In this document: piece after piece, positions 16,972-27,087 of the stretch
How positions within the stretch are numbered: the stretch's first letter is position 1
Layout: each line of letters opens with the position of its first letter
The notes under the pieces: generated by a model
Database searches by the model: none
The model's input: only the letters and a program-made list of their open reading frames with translations
Told to the model about the DNA's origin: nothing
Translations under genes and position numbers: made by a program
DNA from: Bradyrhizobium sp. 164
Lineage (GTDB): Bacteria > Pseudomonadota > Alphaproteobacteria > Rhizobiales > Xanthobacteraceae
Direction of reading: 5' to 3'
DNA: 64,000 nucleotides
Assembly (NCBI RefSeq): GCF_023073715.1
Contig: NZ_JADPKA010000008.1
Span: forward strand, 62,001-126,000

Positions 16972-19900
16972 ATGATCGGTCTGATCCGCGCCGTCACACT
17001 CTGCGCCACGCTGGCGCTCGGCCTTGGCGCAGCGCAAGGAGCCGACAAGGCGTTCAAGCGCGACGATCTTGCCGATTCCGCGATCAAGCTGGAAGCCCAG
17101 ATCAAGAGCGAGGCGGGACCGGTCGCCAAGTCCATTGCGACGCTGCGCACCGACGCCGACGCCGCATTCCGGCGCAACGACTATCGCACCGGCCTTTCGG
17201 TGCTCGGGCAGATTGCGGCGATCACGCCGGAGGATACCGGCAACTGGCTGCGGCTCGCCAAGGTCATCTTCCAGATCTCGCCGAAGAGCTCGAGCGAGCA
17301 GACGTTCCTCTGGGAGCGTGCGTCGACCGCCGCCTACATCGCCTATATGCGTGCCGGGAATTCGGGCGAGGAGGCCGACGCGCTCGCCGCGCTCGGCAAG
17401 TCGCTGGCCGAACGCAAGCTGTGGCGGCCGGCGCTGGATGCGATGCGGCTGTCGCTGGACATGCGCGAGGTCGCCGACGTCCGCGGCCCGTATGAAAAGC
17501 TGCGCGATGAGCATGGTTTTCGGCTGCTCGACTATACCGTGGACTCGGATTCGGCGAGCCCGCGCGCCTGCTTCCAGTTCTCTGAGGAGGTGGCCAAGCG
17601 GACCGACTTTGCGCCGTTCCTGGCGTTGGCCGGCACCGACAGGCCGGCGCTGTCGGCCGAGGGTAAGCAGCTCTGCGTCGACGGGCTGAAGCATGGCGAG
17701 CGCTACAACATCAACCTGCGCGCCGGGCTGCCGTCGGCCGTGAAGGAGGGTCTGCCGAAATCGGCCGAATTCAATGTTTATGTGCGCGACCGGAAACCCT
17801 TCGTGCGCTTCACCAGCCGCGCCTATGTACTGCCGAGGACCGGCCAGCGCGGCATTCCCGTGGTCAGCGTCAATACGCCCGCCGTCAGCATCAACGTGTT
17901 CAGGATCGGCGACCGCAACCTGATCAACACGGTTGTGGACAGCGACTTCCAGAAGACGTTGTCGAAATATCAGCTCACCGATCTCGGCGACGAGCGCGGT
18001 GTCAAGGTCTGGTCCGGCCAGCTCGCGACCGCGACGACGCTGAACCAGGACGTCACCACCGCATTCCCAGTCGATCAGGCGCTCGGCGAGCTTCAGCCTG
18101 GCGTGTACGTCATGACCGCCGCGGCCAAGGGGCCAGGCTCCGACGATGATTACCAGCTCGCGACGCAATGGTTCATCGTCTCCGATCTCGGCGTGTCGGC
18201 CTATTCCGGCAACGACGGCATCCACGTCTTCGTCAACTCGCTGGCTTCGACCGATCCGGTCGGCAAGGCCGAGGTGCGGCTGGTTGCCCGCAACAACGAG
18301 ATCTTGGCTAGCCGCAAGACTGACGACAGCGGCCACGTGCTGTTCGAGGCGGGGCTCGCGCGCGGTGAGGGCGGGCTGTCGCCGGCGCTGCTGACCGTAA
18401 CTGGCGATAACGCCGATTATGCCTTCCTCAGCCTCAAGACGAGCGCCTTCGACCTGTCCGACCGCGGCGTTTCGGGCCGCGCGGTCCCGGCCGGCGCCGA
18501 CGCCTTCGTCTATGCCGAGCGCGGCGTCTACCGTTCCAGCGAAACCGTCTATCTCACTGCGCTCTTGCGCGACGGGCAGGGCAATGCCGTGACCGGCGGG
18601 CCGCTCACGCTAGTGATCGAGCGTCCCGACGGCGTCGAATTCCGCCGCGCCGTGCTGTCCGACCAGGGCGCGGGCGGCCGCACGCTCGCCGTGCCGCTCA
18701 ACTCGGCCGTCCCGACCGGGACCTGGCGAGCGCGCGCTTTCACCGATCCGAAGGGCGCCTCGGTCGGCGAAACCACCTTCATGGTCGAGGATTACGTCCC
18801 CGATCGGATCGAATTCGACTTGTCCGCCAAGGACAAGCTGATCAAAGCTAATGCTCCAGTGGAGCTGAAGGCGGACGGTCATTTCCTCTATGGCGCGCCG
18901 GCCTCGGGCCTTCAGCTCGAAGGCGACATGCTGGTCGCGCCTGCGAGCGAGCGTCCGGGCTTTGCCGGCTACCAGTTCGGCGTCAACGACGAGGAGACCA
19001 CCTCGAACGAGCGCACGCCGCTGGAGAACCTGCCTGAAGCCGACGCCAATGGCGTTGCGACCTTCCCGGTGACGCTGGACAAGCAGCCGGCCTCGACCCG
19101 CCCGCAGGAGGCGCAGATCTTCGTCCGCATGGTCGAGACCGGCGGTCGCGCCGTCGAGCGCAAGCTGGTGCTGCCGATCGCGCCAGCGACCGCCATGATC
19201 GGCATCAAGCCGCTGTTCGGCGACAAGAACGTCGCCGAGGGCGACAAGGCCGAGTTCGACGTCGTGTTAGTCTCGCCCGAGGGCAAGACGCTCCCCCGCG
19301 ATGGCCTCCGCTACGAGCTCCTGAAGATAGAGTCGCGCTATCAGTGGTATCGCCAGAATAATTACTGGGAGTACGAGCCGGTCAAGTCGACCTCGCGCGT
19401 CGCCGATGGCGATGTCGTGATCGCCGCCGATAAGCCGTCGCGGATTTCGCTGAACCCCCAGCCCGGCCGCTATCGGCTCGATGTGAAGTCGAACGACGCT
19501 GACGGCCCGGTGACCTCCGTGCAGTTCGACGTCGGCTGGTACTCCGATGGCAGCGCCGACACACCGGACCTGTTGGAGACCTCGATCGACAAGCCGCAAT
19601 ACGCCTCCGGCGACACCATGACAGTGTCGGTCAATGTGCGCAGCGCCGGCAAGCTGACCATCAACGTGCTCGGCGACCGCCTGCTGACGACGCAGACCAT
19701 CGACGTCAAGGAAGGCACCGCGCAAGTCAAGCTTCCGATCGGCAAGGACTGGGGCACCGGCGCCTACGTCGTGGCGACGCTGCGCCGTCCGCTCGATGCG
19801 GCCGCCCAGCGCATGCCGGGCCGGGCGATCGGCCTGAAATGGTTCGGCATCGACAAGCAGACTCGCACGTTGCAAGTGAAGCTGACGCCGCCGGCGCTGA

Positions 19901-22176
19901 TCCGGCCGAACTCGACGCTGAAAATCCCGGTCAAGCTCGACGGGCTCAATCCGGGCGAGGACGCCAAGGTCGTCATCGCCGCAGTCGACGTCGGCATCCT
20001 CAACCTCACCAATTACAAGCCGCCGGCGCCGGATGATTACTATCTCGGCCAGCGTCGCCTCAGCGCCGAGATCCGCGATCTCTACGGGCAACTCATCGAT
20101 GGGATGTCGGGCACCCGCGGCCAGATCAAGTCCGGCGGCGACGCCGGTGCGGGCGAGCTCCAGGGCTCGCCGCCCACGCAAAAACCGCTGGCCCTGTATT
20201 CAGGCATCGTCACGCTCGGCGCTGACGGCACCGCAGAAGTGAGCTTCGTCATTCCGGAGTTCGCCGGCATCGCGCGCGTGATGGCGGTGGCGTGGACCGC
20301 CACGAAACTTGGTCGCGCCAGCACCGATGTCGTGATCCGCGATCCCGTGGTGCTGACGGCGACCCTGCCGCGGTTCCTGCTCAATGGTGATCGCGGCACG
20401 GTCAATCTGGAGATCGACAATGTCGAGGGCCAGGCCGGCGACTATGTCGTCAACGTGAAGGCGGGCGGCCCGGTGAAGATGACTGGCAATCCCGCCACCA
20501 CGGTCAAGCTTGCCGCCAAGCAGCGCAACGCGTTCTCGCTGGCGATCGATGCAACGGCCGCGGGGCAGGCGACGCTCGACGTCGACATCAAGGGACCGAA
20601 CGGCCTTATGCTCGCGCGTCACTATGCGCTCGACGTCAAGGCGGTGACGCAGGTGTTGGCGCGGCGCTCGATCCGTACCCTGGCGAAGGGCGAGAGCCTG
20701 ACGCTGACCGCGGATATGTTCTCCGATCTCGTGCCGGGCACCGGCAGCGTCTCGGTGTCGGCCAGCCTGTCGACCGCGCTCGATGCGGCGACGATCCTGA
20801 AAGCGCTCGACCGCTATCCCTATGGCTGCTCGGAGCAGATCACGAGCCGCGCGATGCCATTGCTCTATGTCAATGACCTCGCCGCCGGGGCGCACCTCGC
20901 CATGGATACCGAGGTCGACCAGCGCATCCGCGACGCGATCGAGCGGCTGTTGGCGCGCCAGGGTTCGAACGGCTCGTTCGGCCTGTGGTCGGCCGGGGGC
21001 GACGATGCCTGGCTGGATGCCTATGTCACGGACTTCCTGACCCGCGCCCGCGAAAAGGGCTTTGCAGTGCCGGACGCGCTGTTCAAGAACGCGCTCGACC
21101 GCATCCGCAACTCCGTCGTCAATGCCGACGAGCCAGAGAAAGACGGCGGCCGGGAGCTCGCCTATGGCCTCTATGTGCTTGCCCGTAATGGCGCAGCTCC
21201 GATCGGAGACCTCCGCTATCTCGCCGACACCAAGCTCGCCAACCTTGCGACGCCGATTGCGAAGTCGCAGCTCGCGGCGGCGCTCGCGCTGGTCGGCGAT
21301 CGTAACCGCGCGGAACGCGTCTATGGCGCCGCACTCGATAGCCTCGCGCCGAAGCCCGCACTCGAGTTCGGCCGCACCGACTACGGTTCGCAGCTCCGTG
21401 ATGCTGCGGCGCTGGTCTCACTCGCCAGTGAAGGAAACGCGCCGAAGGCGACGCTGACGCAGGCGGTGTCGCGGGTCGAGACCGCGCGCGGGCTTACGCC
21501 CTACACCTCCACGCAGGAGAATGCCTGGCTGGTATTGGCGGCGCGCGCGCTCGCCAAGGAGAACCTGTCGATGGAAGTCGACGGCCAGCCGGTGAAGACT
21601 GCGCTCTATCGCAGCTACAAGGCGGCGACGCTGGAGGGCAAGCCGCTGAAGATCACCAACACTGGCGATGTGCCGGTGCAGGCGGTGGTCTCGGTGTCGG
21701 GCTCGCCCGTGACGCCGGAGCCGGCGGCGTCGAACGGCTTCAAGATCGAGCGCAACTACTTCACTCTCGACGGCAAGCCGGCCGACATCAGCAAGGTCAA
21801 GCAGAACCAGCGCTTTGCGGTGGTGCTGAAGATCACCGAGGCCAAGCCCGAGGACGGCCACATCATGGTGTCGGACTATCTGCCGGCGGGCCTCGAGATC
21901 GACAATCCGAAGCTGGTCTCGTCCGGCGATAGCGGTACGCTGGACTGGATCGAGGACGGCGAGGAGCCTGAGGATACCGAGTTCCGCGACGACCGCTTCA
22001 CCGCGGCTATCGACCGCGCCTCGGACTCAAAGTCGGTCTTCACAGTCGCCTATGTCGTGCGCGCAGTCTCGCCGGGCAAATACGTGCTGCCGCAGGCCTA
22101 TGTCGAGGACATGTATAATCCCTCGCGCTACGGCCGTACCGGGACGGGCACCGTCGAGGTGCGGGCTGCGAAGTGA
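16972..22176 (+). CDS. bacterial alpha-2-macroglobulin family protein
   Basis: 1734 residues from ATG 16972, with a Sec signal peptide (AVTLCATLALGLGAAQGAD) and no lipobox, so it is probably soluble in the periplasm. The order is an N-terminal extension, repeated macroglobulin (MG) beta domains from about 220 to 1150, the A2M family region (EFAGIARVMAVAWTATKLG) and a thioester domain. The thioester motif YGCSEQ contains Cys1286 and Gln1289. The C-terminal MG/receptor-like domain ends near 1730. Such proteins trap attacking proteases by thioester-linked conformational change. pbpC follows nine bases after the stop, the same pairing as yfhM-pbpC in enterobacteria. Confidence 0.93.
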   Translation: MIGLIRAVTLCATLALGLGAAQGADKAFKRDDLADSAIKLEAQIKSEAGPVAKSIATLRTDADAAFRRNDYRTGLSVLGQIAAITPEDTGNWLRLAKVIFQISPKSSSEQTFLWERASTAAYIAYMRAGNSGEEADALAALGKSLAERKLWRPALDAMRLSLDMREVADVRGPYEKLRDEHGFRLLDYTVDSDSASPRACFQFSEEVAKRTDFAPFLALAGTDRPALSAEGKQLCVDGLKHGERYNINLRAGLPSAVKEGLPKSAEFNVYVRDRKPFVRFTSRAYVLPRTGQRGIPVVSVNTPAVSINVFRIGDRNLINTVVDSDFQKTLSKYQLTDLGDERGVKVWSGQLATATTLNQDVTTAFPVDQALGELQPGVYVMTAAAKGPGSDDDYQLATQWFIVSDLGVSAYSGNDGIHVFVNSLASTDPVGKAEVRLVARNNEILASRKTDDSGHVLFEAGLARGEGGLSPALLTVTGDNADYAFLSLKTSAFDLSDRGVSGRAVPAGADAFVYAERGVYRSSETVYLTALLRDGQGNAVTGGPLTLVIERPDGVEFRRAVLSDQGAGGRTLAVPLNSAVPTGTWRARAFTDPKGASVGETTFMVEDYVPDRIEFDLSAKDKLIKANAPVELKADGHFLYGAPASGLQLEGDMLVAPASERPGFAGYQFGVNDEETTSNERTPLENLPEADANGVATFPVTLDKQPASTRPQEAQIFVRMVETGGRAVERKLVLPIAPATAMIGIKPLFGDKNVAEGDKAEFDVVLVSPEGKTLPRDGLRYELLKIESRYQWYRQNNYWEYEPVKSTSRVADGDVVIAADKPSRISLNPQPGRYRLDVKSNDADGPVTSVQFDVGWYSDGSADTPDLLETSIDKPQYASGDTMTVSVNVRSAGKLTINVLGDRLLTTQTIDVKEGTAQVKLPIGKDWGTGAYVVATLRRPLDAAAQRMPGRAIGLKWFGIDKQTRTLQVKLTPPALIRPNSTLKIPVKLDGLNPGEDAKVVIAAVDVGILNLTNYKPPAPDDYYLGQRRLSAEIRDLYGQLIDGMSGTRGQIKSGGDAGAGELQGSPPTQKPLALYSGIVTLGADGTAEVSFVIPEFAGIARVMAVAWTATKLGRASTDVVIRDPVVLTATLPRFLLNGDRGTVNLEIDNVEGQAGDYVVNVKAGGPVKMTGNPATTVKLAAKQRNAFSLAIDATAAGQATLDVDIKGPNGLMLARHYALDVKAVTQVLARRSIRTLAKGESLTLTADMFSDLVPGTGSVSVSASLSTALDAATILKALDRYPYGCSEQITSRAMPLLYVNDLAAGAHLAMDTEVDQRIRDAIERLLARQGSNGSFGLWSAGGDDAWLDAYVTDFLTRAREKGFAVPDALFKNALDRIRNSVVNADEPEKDGGRELAYGLYVLARNGAAPIGDLRYLADTKLANLATPIAKSQLAAALALVGDRNRAERVYGAALDSLAPKPALEFGRTDYGSQLRDAAALVSLASEGNAPKATLTQAVSRVETARGLTPYTSTQENAWLVLAARALAKENLSMEVDGQPVKTALYRSYKAATLEGKPLKITNTGDVPVQAVVSVSGSPVTPEPAASNGFKIERNYFTLDGKPADISKVKQNQRFAVVLKITEAKPEDGHIMVSDYLPAGLEIDNPKLVSSGDSGTLDWIEDGEEPEDTEFRDDRFTAAIDRASDSKSVFTVAYVVRAVSPGKYVLPQAYVEDMYNPSRYGRTGTGTVEVRAAK

Positions 22177-22185
22177 GCAACGAGG

Positions 22186-24384
22186 ATGAGTGACGCTCTG
22201 AACGCGCCAAATTCTCCGCCGTCATGCCCGGGCGCGTCCCGGGCATCTACGGCTTTTGGGGCCGCGGGCAAGAACGTGGATGGCCAGTACAAGCGCGGCG
22301 ATGACGTAGCCAGCGGCAAGGGCCATCGCGTCCTCTCAGCCGTCGCCCTCACACTCATCCTCGCCATCGTCGGGTTCGTCGCCTGGGTCTACTCCCTCGG
22401 TCCGCTGCCACTCGACGAGGCGCGGCAGGTCTCGACCACCATCGTCGACCGCAACGGCAAGCTGCTGCGCGCCTATGCCATGGCCGATGGGCGGTGGCGG
22501 CTGCCCGTCGATGCCAGGACGAACGTTGATCCGACCTATCTTAAACTGCTGCTGGCCTATGAGGACCAGCGCTTCTATGCGCATGACGGCATCGACCCGC
22601 TGGCGCTGGGCCGGGCCGCATTGCAGCTTGCAACGCGCGGCCACATCGTGTCGGGCGGCTCGACCATTACCATGCAGCTTGCGCGGCTGATGGAGCCGCG
22701 GCGACAGCGCTCGCTCTATGCCAAGCTGCGGCAGATGGTTCGCGCGATCGAGATCGAGCGGAGCTTGAGCAAGGACGAGATCCTCGACCTTTATCTCGCG
22801 CTCGCGCCTTACGGTGGCAATCTCGAAGGCATCCGCGCCGCGTCGATCGCATATCTCGGCAAAGAGCCGAAGCGTCTGTCGCTGGCCGAGGCCGCGCTGC
22901 TGGTCGCACTCCCGCAATCGCCGGAGACGCGCCGGCTTGATCGGCATCCAGAGACAGCCCGCATTGCGCGTGATCGTGTGCTCGACCGCATGGTCTCGGA
23001 GCATCAGGTCAGCGCGGAGGATGCAAAGCAGTCCAAGGCCGTTGCCATTCCGAAGCTGCGCAAGCCGATGCCGATCCTGGCGCCGCATGCATCCGACACC
23101 GCGCTTTCCACGGCGAAGGACACGCCGGTCATCAGGCTGACGCTGGACGCGAACTTGCAGAAGGTGCTGGAGCCGCTGGCACGTGATCGCGCCATTGCGC
23201 TCGGGCCCAACATCTCGGTCGGCATCATCGTGGTCGACAATGAGAGCGGCGACGTGCTCGCCCGTGTCGGCTCGGCCGATTATTTCGACGAGAGTCGGGC
23301 AGGGCAAGTCGACATGACTCGCGCTATCCGCTCGCCGGGCTCGACGCTCAAACCTTTCATCTACGGGCTCGCCTTCGAGGATGGCTTCGTGCATCCGGAG
23401 AGCCTGATCGACGACCGGCCGGTTCGCTTCGGCTCCTACGCGCCGGAAAATTTCGACATGATGTTCCAGGGCACGGTGCCGGTGAAGAAGGCGCTGCAAT
23501 TGTCGTTGAACGTGCCCGCCATCGTGCTGCTCGATCGCGTTGGCTCCAGCCGGCTGGCCTCGCGGCTGCGGCAGGCTGGTGGCAATCTCGTGCTGCCCAA
23601 GGACGAGGCGCCGGGGCTTGTCATGGGTCTCGGCGGTGTCGGAATCACGCTCCAGGACCTCGTCCAGCTCTATACGGGCTTCGCCCGGCTCGGCACCACC
23701 AAGCCGCTGCGCGAGGTCATGACTGACAGGGATGATCGCGAGCCGTTGCGGCTGCTCGATCAGGTCGCGGCCTGGCAGGTCGGCAACGTGCTTCTGGGCA
23801 CACCGCCGCCCGAGAACGCCGCCCACAACCGGATCGCCTTCAAGACCGGCACCTCCTACGGCTATCGCGATGCTTGGTCGGTCGGGTTCGACGGCCGCAT
23901 GACCGTCGGCGTCTGGGTCGGCCGGCCCGACGGCGCCCCGGTTCCCGGCCTGATCGGGCGCGTCGCTGCCGCGCCGATCCTGTTCGACGCGTTCGCCCGA
24001 ACCGGCAAGACGCTCGCTCCGTTGCCGAAGCCGCCCAAGGGAACCCTGGTCGCCAGCAATACCAAGTTGCCGCTGCCGCTGAAGCGGTTCCGTCCCGTTG
24101 GGGAATTGGTGCGCACCGGCGGCGAGCAGGCGCTGCACATTCAGTTTCCGCTGAACGGCTCGCGGATCGACGTCGATCGATCGAGTGGTCGGGAGGGCGC
24201 GGCGATGCCGGTCAAGGTCGCCGGCGGCGTTCTGCCCATGATCGTCATGGTTAACGGAACCGCGCTTGGCGAGATCGACGGCCGTCGCCAGCGCCTGATC
24301 GATCCGCCCGGTCCGGGCTTTGCGCGGCTCACCGTCATCGATGCGACGGGCGCCGCGGACACAGTTGTCATTCGAATTCAATGA
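22186..24384 (+). CDS. pbpC: penicillin-binding protein 1C (glycosyltransferase/transpeptidase)
   Basis: 732 residues from ATG 22186. A palindromic repeat occupies codons about 12-40, so the N-terminus before the membrane anchor (VLSAVALTLILAIVGFVAWVY) is unusual; a GTG at 22276 inside the repeat is an alternative start. The GT51 domain shows AYEDQRFYAHDG (Glu126), GGSTITMQLARL and EIERSLSKDEILDLYL. The transpeptidase domain shows STLK (386-389), SLN and KTG (553-555). A BiPBP_C domain closes the protein. It makes peptidoglycan in the periplasm and, with the adjacent A2M, probably repairs wall damage after protease attack. Confidence 0.93.
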   Translation: MSDALNAPNSPPSCPGASRASTAFGAAGKNVDGQYKRGDDVASGKGHRVLSAVALTLILAIVGFVAWVYSLGPLPLDEARQVSTTIVDRNGKLLRAYAMADGRWRLPVDARTNVDPTYLKLLLAYEDQRFYAHDGIDPLALGRAALQLATRGHIVSGGSTITMQLARLMEPRRQRSLYAKLRQMVRAIEIERSLSKDEILDLYLALAPYGGNLEGIRAASIAYLGKEPKRLSLAEAALLVALPQSPETRRLDRHPETARIARDRVLDRMVSEHQVSAEDAKQSKAVAIPKLRKPMPILAPHASDTALSTAKDTPVIRLTLDANLQKVLEPLARDRAIALGPNISVGIIVVDNESGDVLARVGSADYFDESRAGQVDMTRAIRSPGSTLKPFIYGLAFEDGFVHPESLIDDRPVRFGSYAPENFDMMFQGTVPVKKALQLSLNVPAIVLLDRVGSSRLASRLRQAGGNLVLPKDEAPGLVMGLGGVGITLQDLVQLYTGFARLGTTKPLREVMTDRDDREPLRLLDQVAAWQVGNVLLGTPPPENAAHNRIAFKTGTSYGYRDAWSVGFDGRMTVGVWVGRPDGAPVPGLIGRVAAAPILFDAFARTGKTLAPLPKPPKGTLVASNTKLPLPLKRFRPVGELVRTGGEQALHIQFPLNGSRIDVDRSSGREGAAMPVKVAGGVLPMIVMVNGTALGEIDGRRQRLIDPPGPGFARLTVIDATGAADTVVIRIQ
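22219..22306. repeat. palindromic repeat element inside the pbpC reading frame
   Basis: Outer arms CGTCAT (22220-22225) and ATGACG (22301-22306). First hairpin TGCCCGGG/CCCGGGCA (22225-22232/22238-22245). Inner arms ATCTACG/CGTGGAT (22245-22251/22275-22281), pairing with one G-T. The CGTCATGCCCGGG...CATGACG form is one I recall as a common bradyrhizobial intergenic repeat. Here it is open in frame with pbpC. Confidence 0.75.
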
Positions 24385-24434
24385 CCCTGCCTCAAGCGGT
24401 TGTGGCGATGGCGGTTTCAGCGTAAGCGGAACCA

Positions 24435-26177
24435 ATGGCCGAGACCTACCCGAGCCCCCGTTTTGGAGCACCCCGCGAGCCGAAAGCGCCCGTGAATCCG
24501 GGCAGCGGGCTCGTGCGCATGCTCGATATTGTCACGGCCAGTCACGCCCGTGCAGTCGGCTTTCTGGTGCTGAGTGCGCTGCTGCTGTTCCTGCCGGGCT
24601 TCTTCACCATCCCGCCTATTGACCGCGATGAAGCGCGCTTTGCCCAGGCCACCAAGCAGATGGTCGAGAGCGGCGACTATGTCGACATCCGCTTCCAGGA
24701 GGATGTCCGCTACAAGAAGCCGGTCGGCATCTACTGGCTGCAATCGGCCGCGGTCGAAACCGCCGCGGCGCTCAAGCTGCCGAAGGCCGAATTGCGCATC
24801 TGGGTCTACCGGCTGCCGTCGCTGCTGGGAGCGATCGGCGCCGTGCTCATGACCTATTGGGCCGCACTCGGCTTCGTCACCCGGCGTGCCGCGGTGCTGG
24901 CGGCGCTGATGATGTCCGCCTCGGTGCTGCTCGGCGTCGAGGCGCGGCTGGCCAAGACCGACGCGATGCTGCTGCTCTGCGTGGTCGCCGCGATGGGCGC
25001 GATGGCGCGGGCCTACCTGTCATGGCAACGCGCCGAGGACGAGACCCATCCGCCCTGGAGCTGGCCGGCGATCTTCTGGAGCGCGCTCGCCATCGGCATC
25101 CTGATCAAGGGTCCGCTGATCCTGATGTTCGCGGGCCTCACTATCGTCGCGCTCGCGATCCAGGACCGCGACGCCTCCTGGCTGCGGAAGCTGCGCCCGG
25201 TCTGGGGCCTGATGTGGATGCTGGTCCTGGTGCTGCCCTGGTTCGTCGCAATCTTCTGGCGCGCGGGCGAGGCCTTCTTCGCCGATTCCGTCGGCGGCGA
25301 CATGCTGAGCAAGTTAGGGGCCCAGGAATCCCATGGCGCGCCGCCCGGTCTTTACCTCGCGCTGTTCTGGATCACGTTCTGGCCGGGCGCGCCGCTCGCG
25401 GCCATGGCGGCGCCCGCAGTGTGGCGAGCGCGGCGCGAGCCCGGCGCGCAGTTCCTGCTGGCCTGGCTGGTCCCGTCCTGGATCGTGTTCGAGGCCGTAC
25501 TGACCAAGCTGCCGCATTACGTGCTGCCGCTGTACCCCGCGATCGCGATCCTCACCGCGGGCGCGCTGGAGCGGCGTGTGCTGTCGCGGTCCTGGCTGAT
25601 GCGCGGCTCGGCCTGGTGGTTCGCGATCCCCGCGGCCGCCTCGATCATCGCCGTGGTCGGCGCCGTGATGCTGACGCGCCAGCCGGCCTTCGTGGCCTGG
25701 CCTTTCATCGCGGCGTCGCTGATCTTCGGCCTGTTCGCCTGGTGGCTCTACGACAACAATCGCGCCGAGCGCTCGCTGCTCAACGCGCTGGTCGCCGCGC
25801 TCATGTTGGCGGTGACGGTCTACGGAATCGTGCTGCCGTCGCTGACTCCGCTGTTTCCGAGCATCGAGATCGCGCGCGCGCTTCGCAACGTCACCTGCGT
25901 GGGACCGAAGGCGGCTGCTGCCGGCTATCACGAGCCGAGCCTGGTGTTCCTGACAGGCACGCAGACGCTGCTCACCGACGGCTCGGGCGCAGCTGACTTT
26001 CTGCGGCAGGGCAGCTGTCGCTTCGCCCTGATCGAGCAACGCTCGGAGCGTAGCTTCGTGCAGCGCGCCGAGGCGATCGGGCTGCGCTACAAGGTTGGCA
26101 CGCGCATCGAGGGCTACAATTTCTCGCAAGGGCGCGCGATCTCGATCTCGATCTTCCGCTCGGAGGGCACCGAATAG
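24435..26177 (+). CDS. ArnT/PMT-like lipid-linked sugar transferase (GT83)
   Basis: 580 residues, inner-membrane protein with about a dozen spans. The periplasmic first loop carries the catalytic-type motif IDRDEARFAQATKQM at about 62-76, followed by YKKPVGIYWLQ, both typical of the ArnT/PMT superfamily. These enzymes take a sugar from a polyprenyl phosphate on the outer face of the inner membrane and attach it to lipid A or a related acceptor. It begins 50 bases after pbpC and leads a set of four touching genes that includes a GT2 enzyme able to make the donor. The sugar is unknown; mannose, galacturonate or aminoarabinose are all possible. Confidence 0.88.
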   Translation: MAETYPSPRFGAPREPKAPVNPGSGLVRMLDIVTASHARAVGFLVLSALLLFLPGFFTIPPIDRDEARFAQATKQMVESGDYVDIRFQEDVRYKKPVGIYWLQSAAVETAAALKLPKAELRIWVYRLPSLLGAIGAVLMTYWAALGFVTRRAAVLAALMMSASVLLGVEARLAKTDAMLLLCVVAAMGAMARAYLSWQRAEDETHPPWSWPAIFWSALAIGILIKGPLILMFAGLTIVALAIQDRDASWLRKLRPVWGLMWMLVLVLPWFVAIFWRAGEAFFADSVGGDMLSKLGAQESHGAPPGLYLALFWITFWPGAPLAAMAAPAVWRARREPGAQFLLAWLVPSWIVFEAVLTKLPHYVLPLYPAIAILTAGALERRVLSRSWLMRGSAWWFAIPAAASIIAVVGAVMLTRQPAFVAWPFIAASLIFGLFAWWLYDNNRAERSLLNALVAALMLAVTVYGIVLPSLTPLFPSIEIARALRNVTCVGPKAAAAGYHEPSLVFLTGTQTLLTDGSGAADFLRQGSCRFALIEQRSERSFVQRAEAIGLRYKVGTRIEGYNFSQGRAISISIFRSEGTE

Positions 26178-27023
26178 ATGCGGGCCCCGAACGACATTGG
26201 GCCGCCTGCAGGCTATCCCGCGCAATTGCTCGCCGTGTCCTGGCGCGCGCTGGCGCAGCTCGTGCGCACGCCCTCGCATTCGCGCCGCGCCGAGGCCGCC
26301 CGGAAGCTGGCGCGGCATTCGCTCTGGCTCAGCGCAGCAGGCGCAGCCCTGGTCATCGTGCTGATGGTCGGGCTCGACCAGACTGAGATCCAACTGATGC
26401 CGGCGCGCGGCACGCCAAGCCTCTGGCCGATCCGCATCCTCACCGACTTCGGCAAGGACGAGTATGTGCTGTCTCTCCTGGGCGCTGCGCTGGTGGTCGT
26501 GGCCTTCGTCGCGGCAGCACTGCACGGGACCCGCCGCGCGTTGCTGCTCGGCCTCGGCACGCGGCTGCAATTCATGTTTCTGTCGGTTGCCGTGTCGGCG
26601 TTCGCTGCCGAGATCCTGAAATATCTCATCGGGCGCGGACGTCCGTTCGTCGGCGGCAAGCCCGATCCGTTCAACTTCGTCCCGTTGGAGGGCACGGGTG
26701 CCTACGCCAGCCTGCCGTCGGGCCATGCGGTCGCCGCATTCGCCTTGGCGTTTGCAGTGTCGGCATTGTGGCCGCACCTGCGCGTATTCATGTTCACTTA
26801 CGCGATCGTGATCCTCTTGACCCGCTTGGTGCTGCTCGCGCATCACCCGAGCGATGTCGTCGCCGGCGCCATGGTCGGCCTGGTCGGTGCCATGGCGGTC
26901 CGCTACTGGTTTGCGGCCCGAAAACTAGGCTTTGCCATCCGGGCGGACGGCACCATCGTGCCAATTGCGGGGATGGTCTCCGGCCGCCTCAAAAGGGTTG
27001 CCCGCCGGACATCCGGCCCATAA
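26178..27023 (+). CDS. PAP2-family membrane phosphatase
   Basis: 281 residues; the ATG follows the previous stop with no gap. The three PAP2 catalytic motifs are present: KYLIGRGRPF, SLPSGHAVAAF and TRLVLLAHHPSDV. The protein has five or six membrane spans with the active site facing the periplasm. In this cassette it may recycle polyprenyl diphosphate or remove a lipid A phosphate before the sugar is added (LpxE/LpxF-like). The sequence alone cannot decide between these. Confidence 0.9.
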   Translation: MRAPNDIGPPAGYPAQLLAVSWRALAQLVRTPSHSRRAEAARKLARHSLWLSAAGAALVIVLMVGLDQTEIQLMPARGTPSLWPIRILTDFGKDEYVLSLLGAALVVVAFVAAALHGTRRALLLGLGTRLQFMFLSVAVSAFAAEILKYLIGRGRPFVGGKPDPFNFVPLEGTGAYASLPSGHAVAAFALAFAVSALWPHLRVFMFTYAIVILLTRLVLLAHHPSDVVAGAMVGLVGAMAVRYWFAARKLGFAIRADGTIVPIAGMVSGRLKRVARRTSGP

Positions 27024-27087
27024 AAGCGGCTGCCTGCCGGACCGCCGGTTCCACGGGGCAGGCCCATTCCAACCCACGAGCCTCGAT

